A DNA stretch of 64,000 nucleotides, taken from positions 1 through 64,000 of the forward strand of contig CALIOE010000009.1 in NCBI GenBank assembly GCA_938044775.1, given 5' to 3'. Source of the stretch: an uncultured Rhizobiaceae group bacterium. Lineage in GTDB: Bacteria > Pseudomonadota > Alphaproteobacteria > Rhizobiales > Rhizobiaceae. The notes beneath the pieces are model-generated. The model made no database searches and was not told where the DNA came from. It saw only the letters and a program-made list of their open reading frames with translations. The translations under genes and the position numbers were made by a program. Below, piece after piece: positions 53,254-62,916 of the stretch. The stretch's first letter is position 1. Every line of letters starts with the position of its first letter.

Positions 53254-54072
53254 ATGGCTGAACTCAAATCTAATCTGATGGCCGGAAAACGCGGCCTTAT
53301 CATGGGTGTTGCAAACGACCACTCTATTGCCTGGGGAATCGCTAAAATGCTGGCGGACCACGGTGCGGAATTGGCTTTCACCTATCAGGGAGAGGCGTTT
53401 GGAAAGCGTGTGCGCCCGTTGGCCCAATCGGTGAACTCCAAGCACCTTTTGCCGTGCGATGTGGAAGACATCGACTCAGTCGACTCGGTTTTTGAAACAC
53501 TCAGGGACGAGTGGGGCGGCCTCGACTTTTTTGTTCATGCCATCGGATTTTCCGATAAATCGGAACTGAAAGGGCTGTATGCCGACACCACACGGGAAAA
53601 TTTTTCCCGCACGATGGTTATCTCGTGCTTTTCCTTCACCGAAACGGCCAAACGTGCTGCCGCTCTTATGAATGATGGCGGTTCGATGATTACGTTGACC
53701 TATGGTGGCTCAATGCGCGTCATGCCGAATTACAATGTTATGGGCGTTGCAAAGGCAGCTCTTGAGGCCAGCGTGCGTTATCTGGCGACGGACTTCGGAC
53801 CAAAGAATATTCGTGTCAACGCCATATCGGCGGGCCCAATCCGTACGCTTGCCGGTGCCGGTGTCTCCGATGCCCGCGTGATGTTCAACTATCAAAAGCG
53901 CAACGCGCCACTCCGGCGCACGGTCTCGCTGCAGGAAGTTGGCGGTGCAGGCCTTTATCTGCTTTCGGAGCTGTCAAACGGCGTTACCGGAGAAATTCAC
54001 TACGTCGATTCCGGTTACTCGACCATATCAATGCCCCGGCTCGAAGAGCTGAAAGTGACTGACACGGAATAG
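53254..54072 (+). CDS. fabI: enoyl-ACP reductase (NADH), FabI type
   Basis: 272 residues. The FabI-type cofactor stretch GLIMGVANDHSIAWGIAKML, the Tyr-x6-Lys catalytic pair in NYNVMGVAKAALE, and VNAISAGPIRTLAGAG mark the enzyme that performs the last step of each fatty-acid elongation cycle. The gene lies 49 bases after fabB in the same direction. It stops with TAG right at the end of the convergent protease gene. Confidence 0.97.
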   Translation: MAELKSNLMAGKRGLIMGVANDHSIAWGIAKMLADHGAELAFTYQGEAFGKRVRPLAQSVNSKHLLPCDVEDIDSVDSVFETLRDEWGGLDFFVHAIGFSDKSELKGLYADTTRENFSRTMVISCFSFTETAKRAAALMNDGGSMITLTYGGSMRVMPNYNVMGVAKAALEASVRYLATDFGPKNIRVNAISAGPIRTLAGAGVSDARVMFNYQKRNAPLRRTVSLQEVGGAGLYLLSELSNGVTGEIHYVDSGYSTISMPRLEELKVTDTE

Positions 54073-54681
54073 TCACCCCTGGGTGAGGGTCAGTGTGTCT
54101 CCACGGGTGTTCATGTTCACCTTACTCAGGAATGAATTACCCAACAAAATATTGTCGAGAGATTCGTCGCTGAGAACGGTCGCCTCAACATTGTAAACTG
54201 TGATGTCGCCGATGGTTATCGAATCTATGGTGGCGCGGGCGAATTCAGTGGTTCCGTTGGCTGTGTTGGCGGTGTGCACGAAGTCATTATCCGAAACATC
54301 GATGCCCATCTGCTCGGCGGTCGAACGGTTGATTGCTACAGCTGATGCGCCCGTGTCCACCATGACATCGAACCATTGTCCGTTCATCTGCGCCTCAAAG
54401 TTGAAATGGCCCCGGTTATCACGTGTTGCAACGGCGACGCCGTAACTTACAACTTCTGGCTGCGCTTCTTCATCCTGCGCTTCCGAATATTCATCCTCAC
54501 CTTCATCATCTTCGTTTTGAACGTGGTCAGGATTTCGCTGAACCTGACGACGTGCCTGATTGGATTGATGAGTGTTGGAAGCACCTTTGCGCGAGGTGAG
54601 CGGATCATCCTTGCCTATGACGATGGGCGCGATAATTGCGAGCGCGCAAGCAGCGAGTGCGAATTGTCCTATGGTGTTCAT
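54073..54681 (-). CDS. retropepsin-like aspartic protease, membrane-anchored
   Basis: 202 residues from ATG 54681, with AGGAA nine bases upstream. An N-terminal hydrophobic segment (FALAACALAIIAPIVIG) anchors or exports it. A long acidic linker (residues about 45-75, NEDDEGEDEYSEAQDEEAQ) leads to a clan AA protease domain with the active-site motif DVMVDTGASAVAINRSTAEQMGI and the end NILLGNSFLSKV. This fits the TIGR02281-type periplasmic retropepsin-like family, which acts as a dimer. The substrate is unknown. It ends one base from the fabI stop. Confidence 0.87.
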   Translation of the reverse strand: MNTIGQFALAACALAIIAPIVIGKDDPLTSRKGASNTHQSNQARRQVQRNPDHVQNEDDEGEDEYSEAQDEEAQPEVVSYGVAVATRDNRGHFNFEAQMNGQWFDVMVDTGASAVAINRSTAEQMGIDVSDNDFVHTANTANGTTEFARATIDSITIGDITVYNVEATVLSDESLDNILLGNSFLSKVNMNTRGDTLTLTQG

Positions 54682-54736
54682 AAACTCAGATTCCTGCCGG
54701 CAAACCTGAGATATTTTCAACAATGACTTCTAAAGG

Positions 54737-54750
54737 AGGCCTAACGGCCT
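54737..54750 (-). terminator. small hairpin after the SDR gene
   Basis: AGGCC-N4-GGCCT on the minus strand followed by TCCTTT, about 30 bases past the SDR stop. It is short and only a possible terminator. Confidence 0.3.
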
Positions 54751-54780
54751 GCCCAAAGTGAGATCATCGTTAAACAACCC

Positions 54781-55545
54781 TTAAAGCCAGCCGCCATCGA
54801 CGATAAACGACTGGTTGGTGCACGCGCCGGCTTCGTCAGAGGCCAGAAACAAAAGCGGACGTGCAATGTCTTCCGGCATCAGCTTTCGCTTCAGGCATTG
54901 ACGCTCGAAAATCTGCTTCTCGCCCTCTGGTGTGACCCAGTTTTCCAACTGACGTTCCGTCATGATCCAGCCGGGAGCAAGGGAGTTGACGCGGATGTTG
55001 AATTCACCGAGATCGCGGGCCAGCGAACGCGTCAGGCCGAGTACAGCCGATTTGGATGCTGTGTAGCAGGCCATGCCGCCCTGCCCGATCATCCACGAGG
55101 TGGATCCCATGTTAACGATTGACCCGCCGCCGAGTTTTTTCATGTCATCGACGACCGCCTGTGAGGCAAAAAACTGGTGCTTGATGTTGATTGCAATTCG
55201 GTCATCCCAATAGTCCGACGTCACGTCTTCAAGCTTGTGACGCTGGTCATGCGCGGCGTTATTGATGAGAACGCCAACCGGCCCGAATGTGCTGCGAATT
55301 TCGCCGATTGCAGACTGCAGTGCAGGGATATCCGTCACGTTGCACTTCACATAATGAACCTCCAGGCCATCGTCGTTAAGCTCATGCTGCAGGGCGTTGG
55401 AAGGTTCATCGGCAATATCGAGGAAACCGACCCTGCACCCTTGTCGTGCAAAATGCTCGACAATCGAGGCACCGATGCCGCTTCCGCCTCCGGAAACAAC
55501 AACCGTTTTTCCGGCAAGGCTCGGATAGGTGGCAACTTCGACCAT
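54781..55545 (-). CDS. short-chain dehydrogenase/reductase
   Basis: 254 residues from ATG 55545, which overlaps the upp stop as TGATG. Classical SDR elements are VVVSGGGSGIGASIVEHFA, INNAAHDQRH, the Ser in VNMGSTSWM and the CYTASKSA Tyr-Lys pair. The VNMGSTSWMIGQGG region resembles sugar dehydrogenases such as xylose dehydrogenase. It is the last gene of the deoB-add-upp operon, so a link to pentose from nucleosides is possible but unproven. Confidence 0.85.
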   Translation of the reverse strand: MVEVATYPSLAGKTVVVSGGGSGIGASIVEHFARQGCRVGFLDIADEPSNALQHELNDDGLEVHYVKCNVTDIPALQSAIGEIRSTFGPVGVLINNAAHDQRHKLEDVTSDYWDDRIAINIKHQFFASQAVVDDMKKLGGGSIVNMGSTSWMIGQGGMACYTASKSAVLGLTRSLARDLGEFNIRVNSLAPGWIMTERQLENWVTPEGEKQIFERQCLKRKLMPEDIARPLLFLASDEAGACTNQSFIVDGGWL

Positions 55546-56174
55546 CACTTTGTTCCGTACATGCGGTCACCTGCATCCCCGAGGCCGGGAACAATGTAAC
55601 CCTTTTCGTTAAGATGGCTGTCTATCGCGGCCGTGTAGATCGGAACGTCGGGAAGCCGTTCGCGAAACGCAGCGATGCCCTCGGGTGCTGCAAGCAGGCA
55701 CAGGAAACGGATGTCTTTGGCGCCGGATTCCTGAAGTTTTTCAATAGCAGCCGTGGCCGAATTGGATGTCGCAAGCATCGGATCAACGGCGATGACAAGA
55801 CGGTCACTCAAATCATCGGGCGCTTTGTAGTAATATTCAACCGCCTCAAGCGTCTTGTGATCACGATACAATCCTACATGAGCAACACGCGCCGATGGCA
55901 CCAGGTCCAACATGCCTTCAAGCAGTCCGTTACCGGCCCTCAGGATCGAAGCGAAGACCAACTTCTTGCCCTCCAGAGTCGGCGCGTCGGTTTCCCCCAT
56001 GGGTGTTTCGATACGGGTGGTTGTAAGTTTCAAATCGCGCGTAACCTCATAGCACAGAAGCAACGAAATCTCCCGCAGCAGGCGACGAAAACTGCCTGTC
56101 GAGGTTTCTGTTTTCCGCATAATGGTGAGCTTGTGTTGAACCAGCGGGTGGTCAACGATTGTGACGCCGTCCAT
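55545..56174 (-). CDS. upp: uracil phosphoribosyltransferase
   Basis: 209 residues, the standard length. The PRPP-binding motif [18 protein letters not shown], the uracil-site end region [23 protein letters not shown], and [16 protein letters not shown] are diagnostic. It salvages uracil to UMP. It is part of a nucleoside-salvage operon with add and deoB. Confidence 0.97.
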   Translation of the reverse strand: MDGVTIVDHPLVQHKLTIMRKTETSTGSFRRLLREISLLLCYEVTRDLKLTTTRIETPMGETDAPTLEGKKLVFASILRAGNGLLEGMLDLVPSARVAHVGLYRDHKTLEAVEYYYKAPDDLSDRLVIAVDPMLATSNSATAAIEKLQESGAKDIRFLCLLAAPEGIAAFRERLPDVPIYTAAIDSHLNEKGYIVPGLGDAGDRMYGTK

Positions 56175-56244
56175 TCATTGTCTCCGGGCAGGGAAAATTT
56201 GTCGCAACCTTAAACGGACCTTTCAGCCAAACAAGTGCAACGGC

Positions 56245-57216
56245 TCAGCCTTCCGCCTTTTCCAGACGTTTCAACAGACGGGTGCGGGTCTTTTCATCGA
56301 CAAAGGCAGCTTCCACGGCAGCCTGGGTGGCCTGCAGCAACGCTGCATCATCGAAAGCGAAGTGTTTCGCGGCAATCTCGTATTCACGGGCGATCGACGT
56401 ATTGAAGAACGGTGGATCATCGGAATTGAGTGTAACAACAACGCCCGCATCGTACAGATTGCGCAAGGGGTGCCGGGCAAAATCCGGATAAACGCCGAGT
56501 GCAATGTTGGAACCGGCGCAGGTCTCGAGGACAATACCCTCCTCGACGATCCGCTCGACCAGCAACGGGTCCTCAGCCGCCCGGACACCATGACCGACGC
56601 GCGAAATACCCAGATGATCCAGAGCATTGCGAACACTGTCCGGCCCCGCGAATTCACCGGCATGGGCTGTGAGACCAAGGCCAGCATCGGAGGCGATGGC
56701 AAATGCAGACCCGAAGTCCTCGACGTCGAACGCCCGTTCATCTCCACCCATGCCGAATCCGGTTACACTCGGATGGGGATTTGACACGACCAGGTCTGCC
56801 ACTCCCTCAGCCGCTTCCGGTCCAAGATGCCGCACGCATGTCACAATATTGCGTCCTTCGATTCCGGTCTCCTGGCGTGCGTCTTCAATACCAGCTGCCA
56901 TCGCTTCGACCAGATCGGTGTAACTGATGCCCATTTGCGCTGCGTGGTCCGGCGAGGAGAATACTTCACCGTAGATGACGCCGTCGTCGGCCATTCTCGA
57001 AAAGACATCATAGGTCAGCAACCGATAGTCTTCCGGCTCCCGAAAGACCGAGGATGCCCGGTCATAGCAGGACAGAAAGGTTGTAAAGTCGGACCAGATA
57101 TACCGGCCGTCGCGGATTATGTCGTTCAGGTCCACCGCGTATTTGCGGGCAAGCCGCTGTACCAGCCGAGGTTGGGCTGCACCTTCAATATGGCAATGAA
57201 TCTCCGCCTTGAGCAT
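56245..57216 (-). CDS. add: adenosine deaminase
   Basis: 323 residues from ATG 57216 ([16 protein letters not shown]), with GGAG nine bases upstream. Zn ligands and catalysts are in KAEIHCHIEGA, GLTAHAGEF, RVGHGVRA and LNSDDPPFFNT. It deaminates adenosine and deoxyadenosine to the inosine forms. The start overlaps a 42-codon ORF as TGATG. The track's longer start is a TTG inside that ORF. Confidence 0.95.
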   Translation of the reverse strand: MLKAEIHCHIEGAAQPRLVQRLARKYAVDLNDIIRDGRYIWSDFTTFLSCYDRASSVFREPEDYRLLTYDVFSRMADDGVIYGEVFSSPDHAAQMGISYTDLVEAMAAGIEDARQETGIEGRNIVTCVRHLGPEAAEGVADLVVSNPHPSVTGFGMGGDERAFDVEDFGSAFAIASDAGLGLTAHAGEFAGPDSVRNALDHLGISRVGHGVRAAEDPLLVERIVEEGIVLETCAGSNIALGVYPDFARHPLRNLYDAGVVVTLNSDDPPFFNTSIAREYEIAAKHFAFDDAALLQATQAAVEAAFVDEKTRTRLLKRLEKAEG

Positions 57217-57344
57217 CAGGTGCAGGCTCCGGAAGTGCAAACCCGGCAACTGTTGCGCAGCCGGCGATCGACACCTCGAACGATTTCTGTTGTTCGAGCA
57301 ACGGTGCCCCCGTCTGCTGCTTTCAAACCAAACCGACGCTTCAT
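57216..57344 (-). CDS. 42-codon micro-ORF bridging deoB and add
   Basis: Not in the track because of its length. Its ATG overlaps the deoB stop (ATATGA), and its TGA overlaps the add start (TGATG), so it exactly fills the gap. The product [17 protein letters not shown]... is Arg-rich (nine Arg) with three Cys near the C-terminus (CRVCTSGAC). I know no family. It may encode a small protein, or only serve to carry ribosomes from deoB to add. Confidence 0.4.
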   Translation of the reverse strand: MKRRFGLKAADGGTVARTTEIVRGVDRRLRNSCRVCTSGACT

Positions 57345-58561
57345 ATCATGTTCCTTCCCTGCGGCCCGGCGGCAAGGCCAAGATGTGCGGCAATCGTTTC
57401 GCCAATATCGGCGAAGCTCCTGCGAACACCGAGGTCACGTGATGGCAGACCAGGGCCAGTCAGCAGCACTGGAACCTGTTCGCGGGTGTGATCGGTTCCG
57501 CTCCAGGTGGGGTCGTTGCCATGATCAGCGGTAACAATCAGCATGTCGCCGGGGCGCAATTTGGTCGTCATTTCAGGAAGGCGCCTGTCGAAATGCTCCA
57601 GACAAGCCGCATATCCGGGCACATCACGCCGATGACCGTAGAGCTGATCAAAGTCAATGAAGTTGACAAAAACGAAGTCTCCGTCTGCTGCATCTTTCAT
57701 TGCCTGCAGCGTCTCATCGATCATGGCGTCGTTGCCGTGAGCCTTGCGAATATCCGTCACGCCGCGATGGGCAAAAATATCGGCAATCTTGCCTACGGCA
57801 AACACACCGCGCTCATCAGACTCAACGCGATCGAGGAGCGACGGCTGCGGTGGCGGCACCGAGTAGTCGCGGCGGTTTCCAGTCCGTTCGAACGTGTCCC
57901 GCGTTTTGCCGACAAACGGCCGCGCAATGACACGGCCAATATTAAGATCGTCGACCAGAGAGCGAGCGATGCCGCACAGTTTATACAGCCGTTCGAGACC
58001 AAAGAATTCCTCATGGGCGGCGATCTGCAACACAGAATCCGCCGACGTATAAATGATCGGTTTCCCAGAGCTGATATGCTCAGCCCCAAACACCTCGATG
58101 GCCTCAGTCCCGGCCAGATGCTGAAGCCCGAGAAAACCGGGCAATTCCCCCTGCTGGATCAGAGCATCAAGCAGGGATTTGGGGAAAACCGGTTCCGCTT
58201 TGGGGAAGTAACCCCAATCCTTTGCCAGTGGAACGCCGGCCATTTCCCAGTGGCCTGTGATGGTGTCTTTTCCGGCCGAAACTTCGATGGCCGATGCCCA
58301 GCTCCCCGTCACCGCAACACTATCATCCAGTCCTTCCGGTAGGCTGCCATTCGCGTTCAGAAACGCCTTCGCGAGGCCGAGACCAAGCAGATTGGGAATT
58401 TTCAGAGCGCCGGAGCGCTGACCGTCACGATCGGCCTCACCGCGCATGCAGGCAGCTGCGATGTGACCGATTGTGTTGGCGCCGTCGTCACCAAACGCAG
58501 CAGCATCTGGTGCACCACCGATTCCCACAGAATCCATAACGAAAAGAAAGGCTCGCGCCAT
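57341..58561 (-). CDS. deoB: phosphopentomutase
   Basis: 406 residues with GAGGAG before the ATG. The alkaline-phosphatase-type metalloenzyme shows [54 protein letters not shown] and [23 protein letters not shown]. It interconverts ribose or deoxyribose 1- and 5-phosphates, linking nucleoside phosphorolysis to sugar metabolism. It heads deoB-microORF-add-upp-SDR, all linked by overlaps or short gaps. Confidence 0.97.
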   Translation of the reverse strand: MARAFLFVMDSVGIGGAPDAAAFGDDGANTIGHIAAACMRGEADRDGQRSGALKIPNLLGLGLAKAFLNANGSLPEGLDDSVAVTGSWASAIEVSAGKDTITGHWEMAGVPLAKDWGYFPKAEPVFPKSLLDALIQQGELPGFLGLQHLAGTEAIEVFGAEHISSGKPIIYTSADSVLQIAAHEEFFGLERLYKLCGIARSLVDDLNIGRVIARPFVGKTRDTFERTGNRRDYSVPPPQPSLLDRVESDERGVFAVGKIADIFAHRGVTDIRKAHGNDAMIDETLQAMKDAADGDFVFVNFIDFDQLYGHRRDVPGYAACLEHFDRRLPEMTTKLRPGDMLIVTADHGNDPTWSGTDHTREQVPVLLTGPGLPSRDLGVRRSFADIGETIAAHLGLAAGPQGRNMI

Positions 58562-58625
58562 AGAAGCTCCTCAATGCGACGGAGACTTTGCACCAGCCCG
58601 CCGGCCCGGTCAAAGAATGACTCGG

Positions 58626-59381
58626 TTAATATCCCACCGAAACGAGATACAAACCGTGCGCCGGTGCAACAGTTCCACAGGCACGCCGGTCCCGCGCTTG
58701 AAGCGCCGTCATCAGATCGTCCTTCGTCCACTTGCCTTCACCCACATGCTTCAATGAACCGGCCAGCGACCGCACCTGGTTGTGCAAATAGGAACGCGCG
58801 GTGGTCGAAATTTCGATGACGCTGCCATGCGGCAACGGGCGGCTGCAGACATCCAGCGTGTTGAGTGTCTTCACTGGCGACCTGGCCTGACATTCGGTGG
58901 AACGGAATGTGGTAAAGTCATGCTCTCCAAGCAACACCTTGGCTGCTGCATCCATAGCGGCAATGTCCAGGTCCACCTTGACATTCCAGGCCAGTCCCCG
59001 GTCCACTGTGAGCGGCGCTCGGCGGCAGATGATGCGGTAAATGTAGTGGCGCTGTACTGCTGAAAAGCGCGCGTGAAAATCCCCTGAAGCCACCTGGCAT
59101 TCAAGAACCGATACCGGATCACCGGCCTCACGCAAATGCGCGTTGACGGCTTCCGACAGCCTGAACGGGGTCCACGGGCGATCAAGGTCGCTATGGGCAA
59201 CCTGGCCCCATGCGTGGACACCGGCATCGGTGCGGCCCGCTCCCTGCACGATCGGATCAACTTCGCCCAGCCGTCGAAGCGCTGATTCAAGCGCCCCTTG
59301 CACCGACGGTCGATCATCCTGGCGTTGCCAGCCGGAAAAAGGAGCGCCATCATACTCGATTAAAAAACGATAACGCGCCAT
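58626..59381 (-). CDS. truA: tRNA pseudouridine synthase A
   Basis: 251 residues. The catalytic Asp lies in GAGRTDAGVHAWGQVAH, and the start [21 protein letters not shown] is typical. It modifies uridines 38-40 of the anticodon arm. Its ATG overlaps the fmt stop as TGATG, showing coupled translation. Confidence 0.97.
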   Translation of the reverse strand: MARYRFLIEYDGAPFSGWQRQDDRPSVQGALESALRRLGEVDPIVQGAGRTDAGVHAWGQVAHSDLDRPWTPFRLSEAVNAHLREAGDPVSVLECQVASGDFHARFSAVQRHYIYRIICRRAPLTVDRGLAWNVKVDLDIAAMDAAAKVLLGEHDFTTFRSTECQARSPVKTLNTLDVCSRPLPHGSVIEISTTARSYLHNQVRSLAGSLKHVGEGKWTKDDLMTALQARDRRACGTVAPAHGLYLVSVGY

Positions 59382-60313
59382 CAGCTCAGCACCGCTCCCT
59401 GCGGCAACGTGTTGCCGCGCAGGAATTCGTCTGCATCCATCGCCTTTGAACCGGCTTTTTGAAGCCGGGTCAGCTTCACCGACCCTGTTCCACAGCCAAT
59501 GATCATGTCATCCAAGATCGCTCCGGGGACAGCAATGTTATCGCGAACATCTGCGGCAAGCACCTTTACCCTCTGCGGCTTGCCAGAGAGTTCCATTTCG
59601 CACCAGGCGCCCGGCGAGGGCGAAAGTCCCATGATGTTGCGATGCACTTCGCTTGCGGATCTGGACCAGTCGATGCGCGTTTCAGTTTTGGAGATTTTGC
59701 CGGCATAGGTTGCCCCATCCGCTGCCTGCGGAGTCAATGTGAGTGTACCACGTTCGAGGCGTGCCATTGCGTCCACCATGAGACCGGCACCCGTCGCGGC
59801 CAATTCGTCGTGCAGGCTGCCCGCCGTTGATTGCGCGGTGATCGGAACGCGGGCAGTCATCGCTACTGGTCCGGTATCCAGACCCGCCTCCATCTTCATA
59901 ACCATCATTCCGGTTTCTTTATCGCCAGCCATGATGGCGCGTTGTATCGGCGCCGCACCGCGCCATCTTGGCAGCAACGAAGCATGCCCGTTAAAGCAGC
60001 CATGGACCGGCATATCCAACACAACCTGCGGCAGAAGCAGTCCGTAGGCCACGACAACAGCTACGTCTGCCCTGTGACCCCTGAAAGTGTCCTGCTCTTT
60101 CGAACCCTTCAGGCTGAGAGGTGAATAGACTGGAATACCCAGACCTTCGGCAGTGGTCTGGACCGGTGACGCAACCAATTCCAGGCCCCGGCGTCCGGCA
60201 GGTCTTGGCGGTTGCGTGTAGCAGGCAACTATCTCGTGCCCGGCCGCGATAAGCGACCGCAGCGTTGGCACAGAGAATTCCGGTGTTCCCATGAAAACGA
60301 CGCGCAGAGGCAT
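59381..60313 (-). CDS. fmt: methionyl-tRNA formyltransferase
   Basis: 310 residues. The opening [29 protein letters not shown], the catalytic [21 protein letters not shown] and [20 protein letters not shown] are diagnostic. It formylates initiator Met-tRNA. It lies 15 bases downstream of def and overlaps truA. Confidence 0.97.
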   Translation of the reverse strand: MPLRVVFMGTPEFSVPTLRSLIAAGHEIVACYTQPPRPAGRRGLELVASPVQTTAEGLGIPVYSPLSLKGSKEQDTFRGHRADVAVVVAYGLLLPQVVLDMPVHGCFNGHASLLPRWRGAAPIQRAIMAGDKETGMMVMKMEAGLDTGPVAMTARVPITAQSTAGSLHDELAATGAGLMVDAMARLERGTLTLTPQAADGATYAGKISKTETRIDWSRSASEVHRNIMGLSPSPGAWCEMELSGKPQRVKVLAADVRDNIAVPGAILDDMIIGCGTGSVKLTRLQKAGSKAMDADEFLRGNTLPQGAVLS

Positions 60314-60328
60314 GTTTTTCGCCCTCGC

Positions 60329-60910
60329 CTAGCCGATAAATTTCGTGCCGTTTTGACGGGCAATTTTTGTAAATTTCCTGATGACCATATCGCGCTTGAG
60401 TTTGGAAATATGATCCAGAAACAACGTTCCGTTCAGGTGATCAAATTCGTGTTGAAGACAAGTCGACAGCAACCCATCGGCTTCCAGAAATTGTTCTTTT
60501 CCATCGCGGTCCAGGTACTTTACCGTGCAAGCCGCCGGTCGTTCTACGTCGGCATAATAGTCGGGAATTGAAAGACATCCCTCCTCGTAAACGCTTCGCT
60601 CGTCGCTGAACGACACAATTTCCGGATTGATGATGAAAATCGGATCGCGGTGCTCCTCTTCGGGTTCGCTGCGGATTGGCTCGTCTCCTTCCGCCTGCTC
60701 TTCCTCATCGGCGCGCTTTGCGCAATCAACAGTAAAAACGCGGATCGGCTCTCCCACCTGAACGGCGGCCAGTCCGATGCCGGGCGCTGCATACATCGTC
60801 TCGAGCATGTCATCGAGGAAAGTCCGCAGCTGATCGTCAACCCGCTCTACGGGTTGCGATTTGACCCGCAATATCGGGTCGGGAATTTTTACGATCGGCA
60901 AGACAGACAT
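60329..60910 (-). CDS. def: peptide deformylase with acidic insertion
   Basis: 193 residues from ATG 60910 ([14 protein letters not shown]); the track ORF extends 66 residues upstream without support. The three deformylase motifs are [18 protein letters not shown] and QHEFDHLNG. Between motifs 1 and 2, about 25 extra mostly acidic residues ([22 protein letters not shown]) enlarge a surface loop. It removes the formyl group from new proteins and is grouped with fmt. Confidence 0.96.
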   Translation of the reverse strand: MSVLPIVKIPDPILRVKSQPVERVDDQLRTFLDDMLETMYAAPGIGLAAVQVGEPIRVFTVDCAKRADEEEQAEGDEPIRSEPEEEHRDPIFIINPEIVSFSDERSVYEEGCLSIPDYYADVERPAACTVKYLDRDGKEQFLEADGLLSTCLQHEFDHLNGTLFLDHISKLKRDMVIRKFTKIARQNGTKFIG

Positions 60911-61007
60911 GGCTGTGAGATAGTGGGTGCAACTCCCAGGGTCAACTGCCATAAGACCAACAACGTTCCCGTTTTGATCTCCCAGCAGAATCATGTAGGG
61001 TGTCCCG

Positions 61008-62228
61008 ATGGAAGCCTTTGATCTGAACCAGACCTTTGTCACCATAGGTGACGTTGTGCTCTCGCGCGGCGACGCTGCAATTCTTGCCGCCGCTCTTTTC
61101 ATAATCATCGCGCTTTTTCTTCTGTTTGCGATCTGGCGCGGCGGGAAAAACCGGCACGAGCAAGAGACCCTGCTGCGACAGGTGGCGGATGAGCGGGCGC
61201 GCAGCGCCGAATCCAGGATGGCCGAACTGGTGGCTGCCCAAAACGACCTGGCGGGCAGGCTTGCCTCGCTTCAGCAAAACGCCACAAACAATCAGGCAGC
61301 TTTTTCAAAGCAACTGGACGAGCGACTGACGGGCGTGACCGGTCATGTGTCGAAGTCGTTAAATGAAACCACCCAGAACACACAGAAAAGTCTGGCCGAA
61401 CTGCAGGCCAGGCTGGCAGTAATCGACACGGCGCAGAACAACATACAAACGCTGGCACAGGACGTGGTGGGATTACAGAACATCCTGCAAAACAAACAAA
61501 CCCGTGGTGCTTTCGGTCAAAGCCGGATGGAAGCGATTGTGCAGGACGGGCTTCCGATGGGAGCCTTTGAGTTTCAAACCACACTTTCAAATGGCAAGCG
61601 GCCGGATTGTACCGTCAAAATGCCCAATGATGCGCCGGTTCTCGTTATCGATGCCAAGTTCCCACTTGAAGCCTGGAACATGATCCGCAACGCCCAGACA
61701 CCAGATGAGGCCAAGGTCAGTGCCACACAGTTTCGTCGTGACATGGAAGTTCACATAAAGGACATCTCGGAAAAGTATCTGCTACCGGGAGAGACACAGG
61801 AAACGGCATTCCTGTTTGTCCCGTCGGAATCGATCTTTGCTGAAATTCATGAAAATTTTGAGGGCGTCGTTCAAAAGGCGCACAAATCCCGCGTGGTCAT
61901 CGTTTCGCCGTCGCTGCTCCTGCTCTCCATTCAGGTGATCCAGGCGGTGTTGAAAGACGCGCGGATGCGGGAACAAGCCCATCTGATCCAGGCCGAAGTC
62001 ATAAAGTTCATGGAAGATCTGACGCGTCTCGACGAGCGCGTTCGCAAACTCCAGAATCATTTCAACATGACCGCCAGGGATGTGGACAATATTCTTGTCT
62101 CAACTGATAAACTCACGCGCCACGGCGCCAAGATCGAAGCACTTGAGTTTGGCGCGGCTCAGGTCGAATCCAGCGAAAAGGGCGAGGCCGGGAAACCCTT
62201 TCTACGGGCTATTGACGGCGGCGAATAG
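61008..62228 (+). CDS. rmuC: DNA recombination protein RmuC
   Basis: 406 residues. An N-terminal membrane segment ([21 protein letters not shown]) precedes a long coiled coil (about 45-165), then the RmuC nuclease-like core: [38 protein letters not shown], a PD-(D/E)xK-type Asp ... Asp-x-Lys arrangement, and [12 protein letters not shown]. RmuC limits rearrangement at inverted repeats. It is divergent from def, with 97 bases between their starts. Confidence 0.93.
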   Translation: MEAFDLNQTFVTIGDVVLSRGDAAILAAALFIIIALFLLFAIWRGGKNRHEQETLLRQVADERARSAESRMAELVAAQNDLAGRLASLQQNATNNQAAFSKQLDERLTGVTGHVSKSLNETTQNTQKSLAELQARLAVIDTAQNNIQTLAQDVVGLQNILQNKQTRGAFGQSRMEAIVQDGLPMGAFEFQTTLSNGKRPDCTVKMPNDAPVLVIDAKFPLEAWNMIRNAQTPDEAKVSATQFRRDMEVHIKDISEKYLLPGETQETAFLFVPSESIFAEIHENFEGVVQKAHKSRVVIVSPSLLLLSIQVIQAVLKDARMREQAHLIQAEVIKFMEDLTRLDERVRKLQNHFNMTARDVDNILVSTDKLTRHGAKIEALEFGAAQVESSEKGEAGKPFLRAIDGGE

Positions 62229-62341
62229 AGCCGCTGAGTGCGTCTGCAGAGGCCTAAAGTTTTAGACAAATTGCGGCCCCGGACTTAAACGAAAACCAAG
62301 GCGCATTTGGAACAGTGCACCCTCCCAGTTCCGGAGGGCGC

Positions 62342-62815
62342 ATGAAGTCGATTACAATTCCAAAGCAGACGCTTGCTGGCGTTTTGGTCACTCTGTTTTT
62401 CACCACGTTTACACCGCCTTCACAGGCCGGCGACCGCCAGATCAGCCGCCTCGTTAATCAGGTCAGAGCGCAGCATGGACTGCCGCAGCTCAAACAGGAG
62501 CATCGCCTGCAAAAGGCTGCACACCATCAGGCGACGCTGATGGCGCGCAAGGGCGTGATGTCTCACAAGGTCGGCTTCGGGCAATCCTTTAAGTCGCGCA
62601 TCAAGCGTGTCCGTTACCGCGGGCCGACAGCCGAAAACCTTGCTGTGGGCTACAAGTCTCTCGACAGGACCTTGCAGGGATGGCTGCGCTCGCGCGGTCA
62701 CCGGAACAATCTTCTGCATCCCAGAATGCGCCAGTTTGGTCTGTCCGTCGTCATTGGCAAGGACAGAAAAACCGGTCGCGAGCGTCGCTATTGGGCAATG
62801 GTGCTTGGTGGATAG
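62342..62815 (+). CDS. secreted CAP (SCP/PR-1-like) domain protein
   Basis: 157 residues from ATG 62342, with GGAGG upstream. A signal peptide ends near PSQAGD. The CAP domain shows ISRLVNQVRAQHGLPQL, a His in MSHKV, AENLAVG and SRGHRNNLLHPRMRQFGLSVV. Family members are extracellular proteins of mostly unknown activity. It is monocistronic as far as can be seen. Confidence 0.87.
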   Translation: MKSITIPKQTLAGVLVTLFFTTFTPPSQAGDRQISRLVNQVRAQHGLPQLKQEHRLQKAAHHQATLMARKGVMSHKVGFGQSFKSRIKRVRYRGPTAENLAVGYKSLDRTLQGWLRSRGHRNNLLHPRMRQFGLSVVIGKDRKTGRERRYWAMVLGG

Positions 62816-62862
62816 GACTCGGGCGGCACGTGGCCGTTCGTCATCAATGACAACCGGGCAAC

Positions 62863-62894
62863 AAAAAGGCCGCTCCGTGATCCGAAGCGGCCTT
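62863..62894 (-). terminator. intrinsic terminator of the BMP gene
   Basis: AAGGCCGCT-N11-AGCGGCCTT with TTTTTGTT on the minus strand, 23 bases past the stop. It could also stop the CAP gene transcript from the other side. Confidence 0.88.
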
Positions 62895-62916
62895 GATTTT
62901 CGTCTGGAATTTCAGC

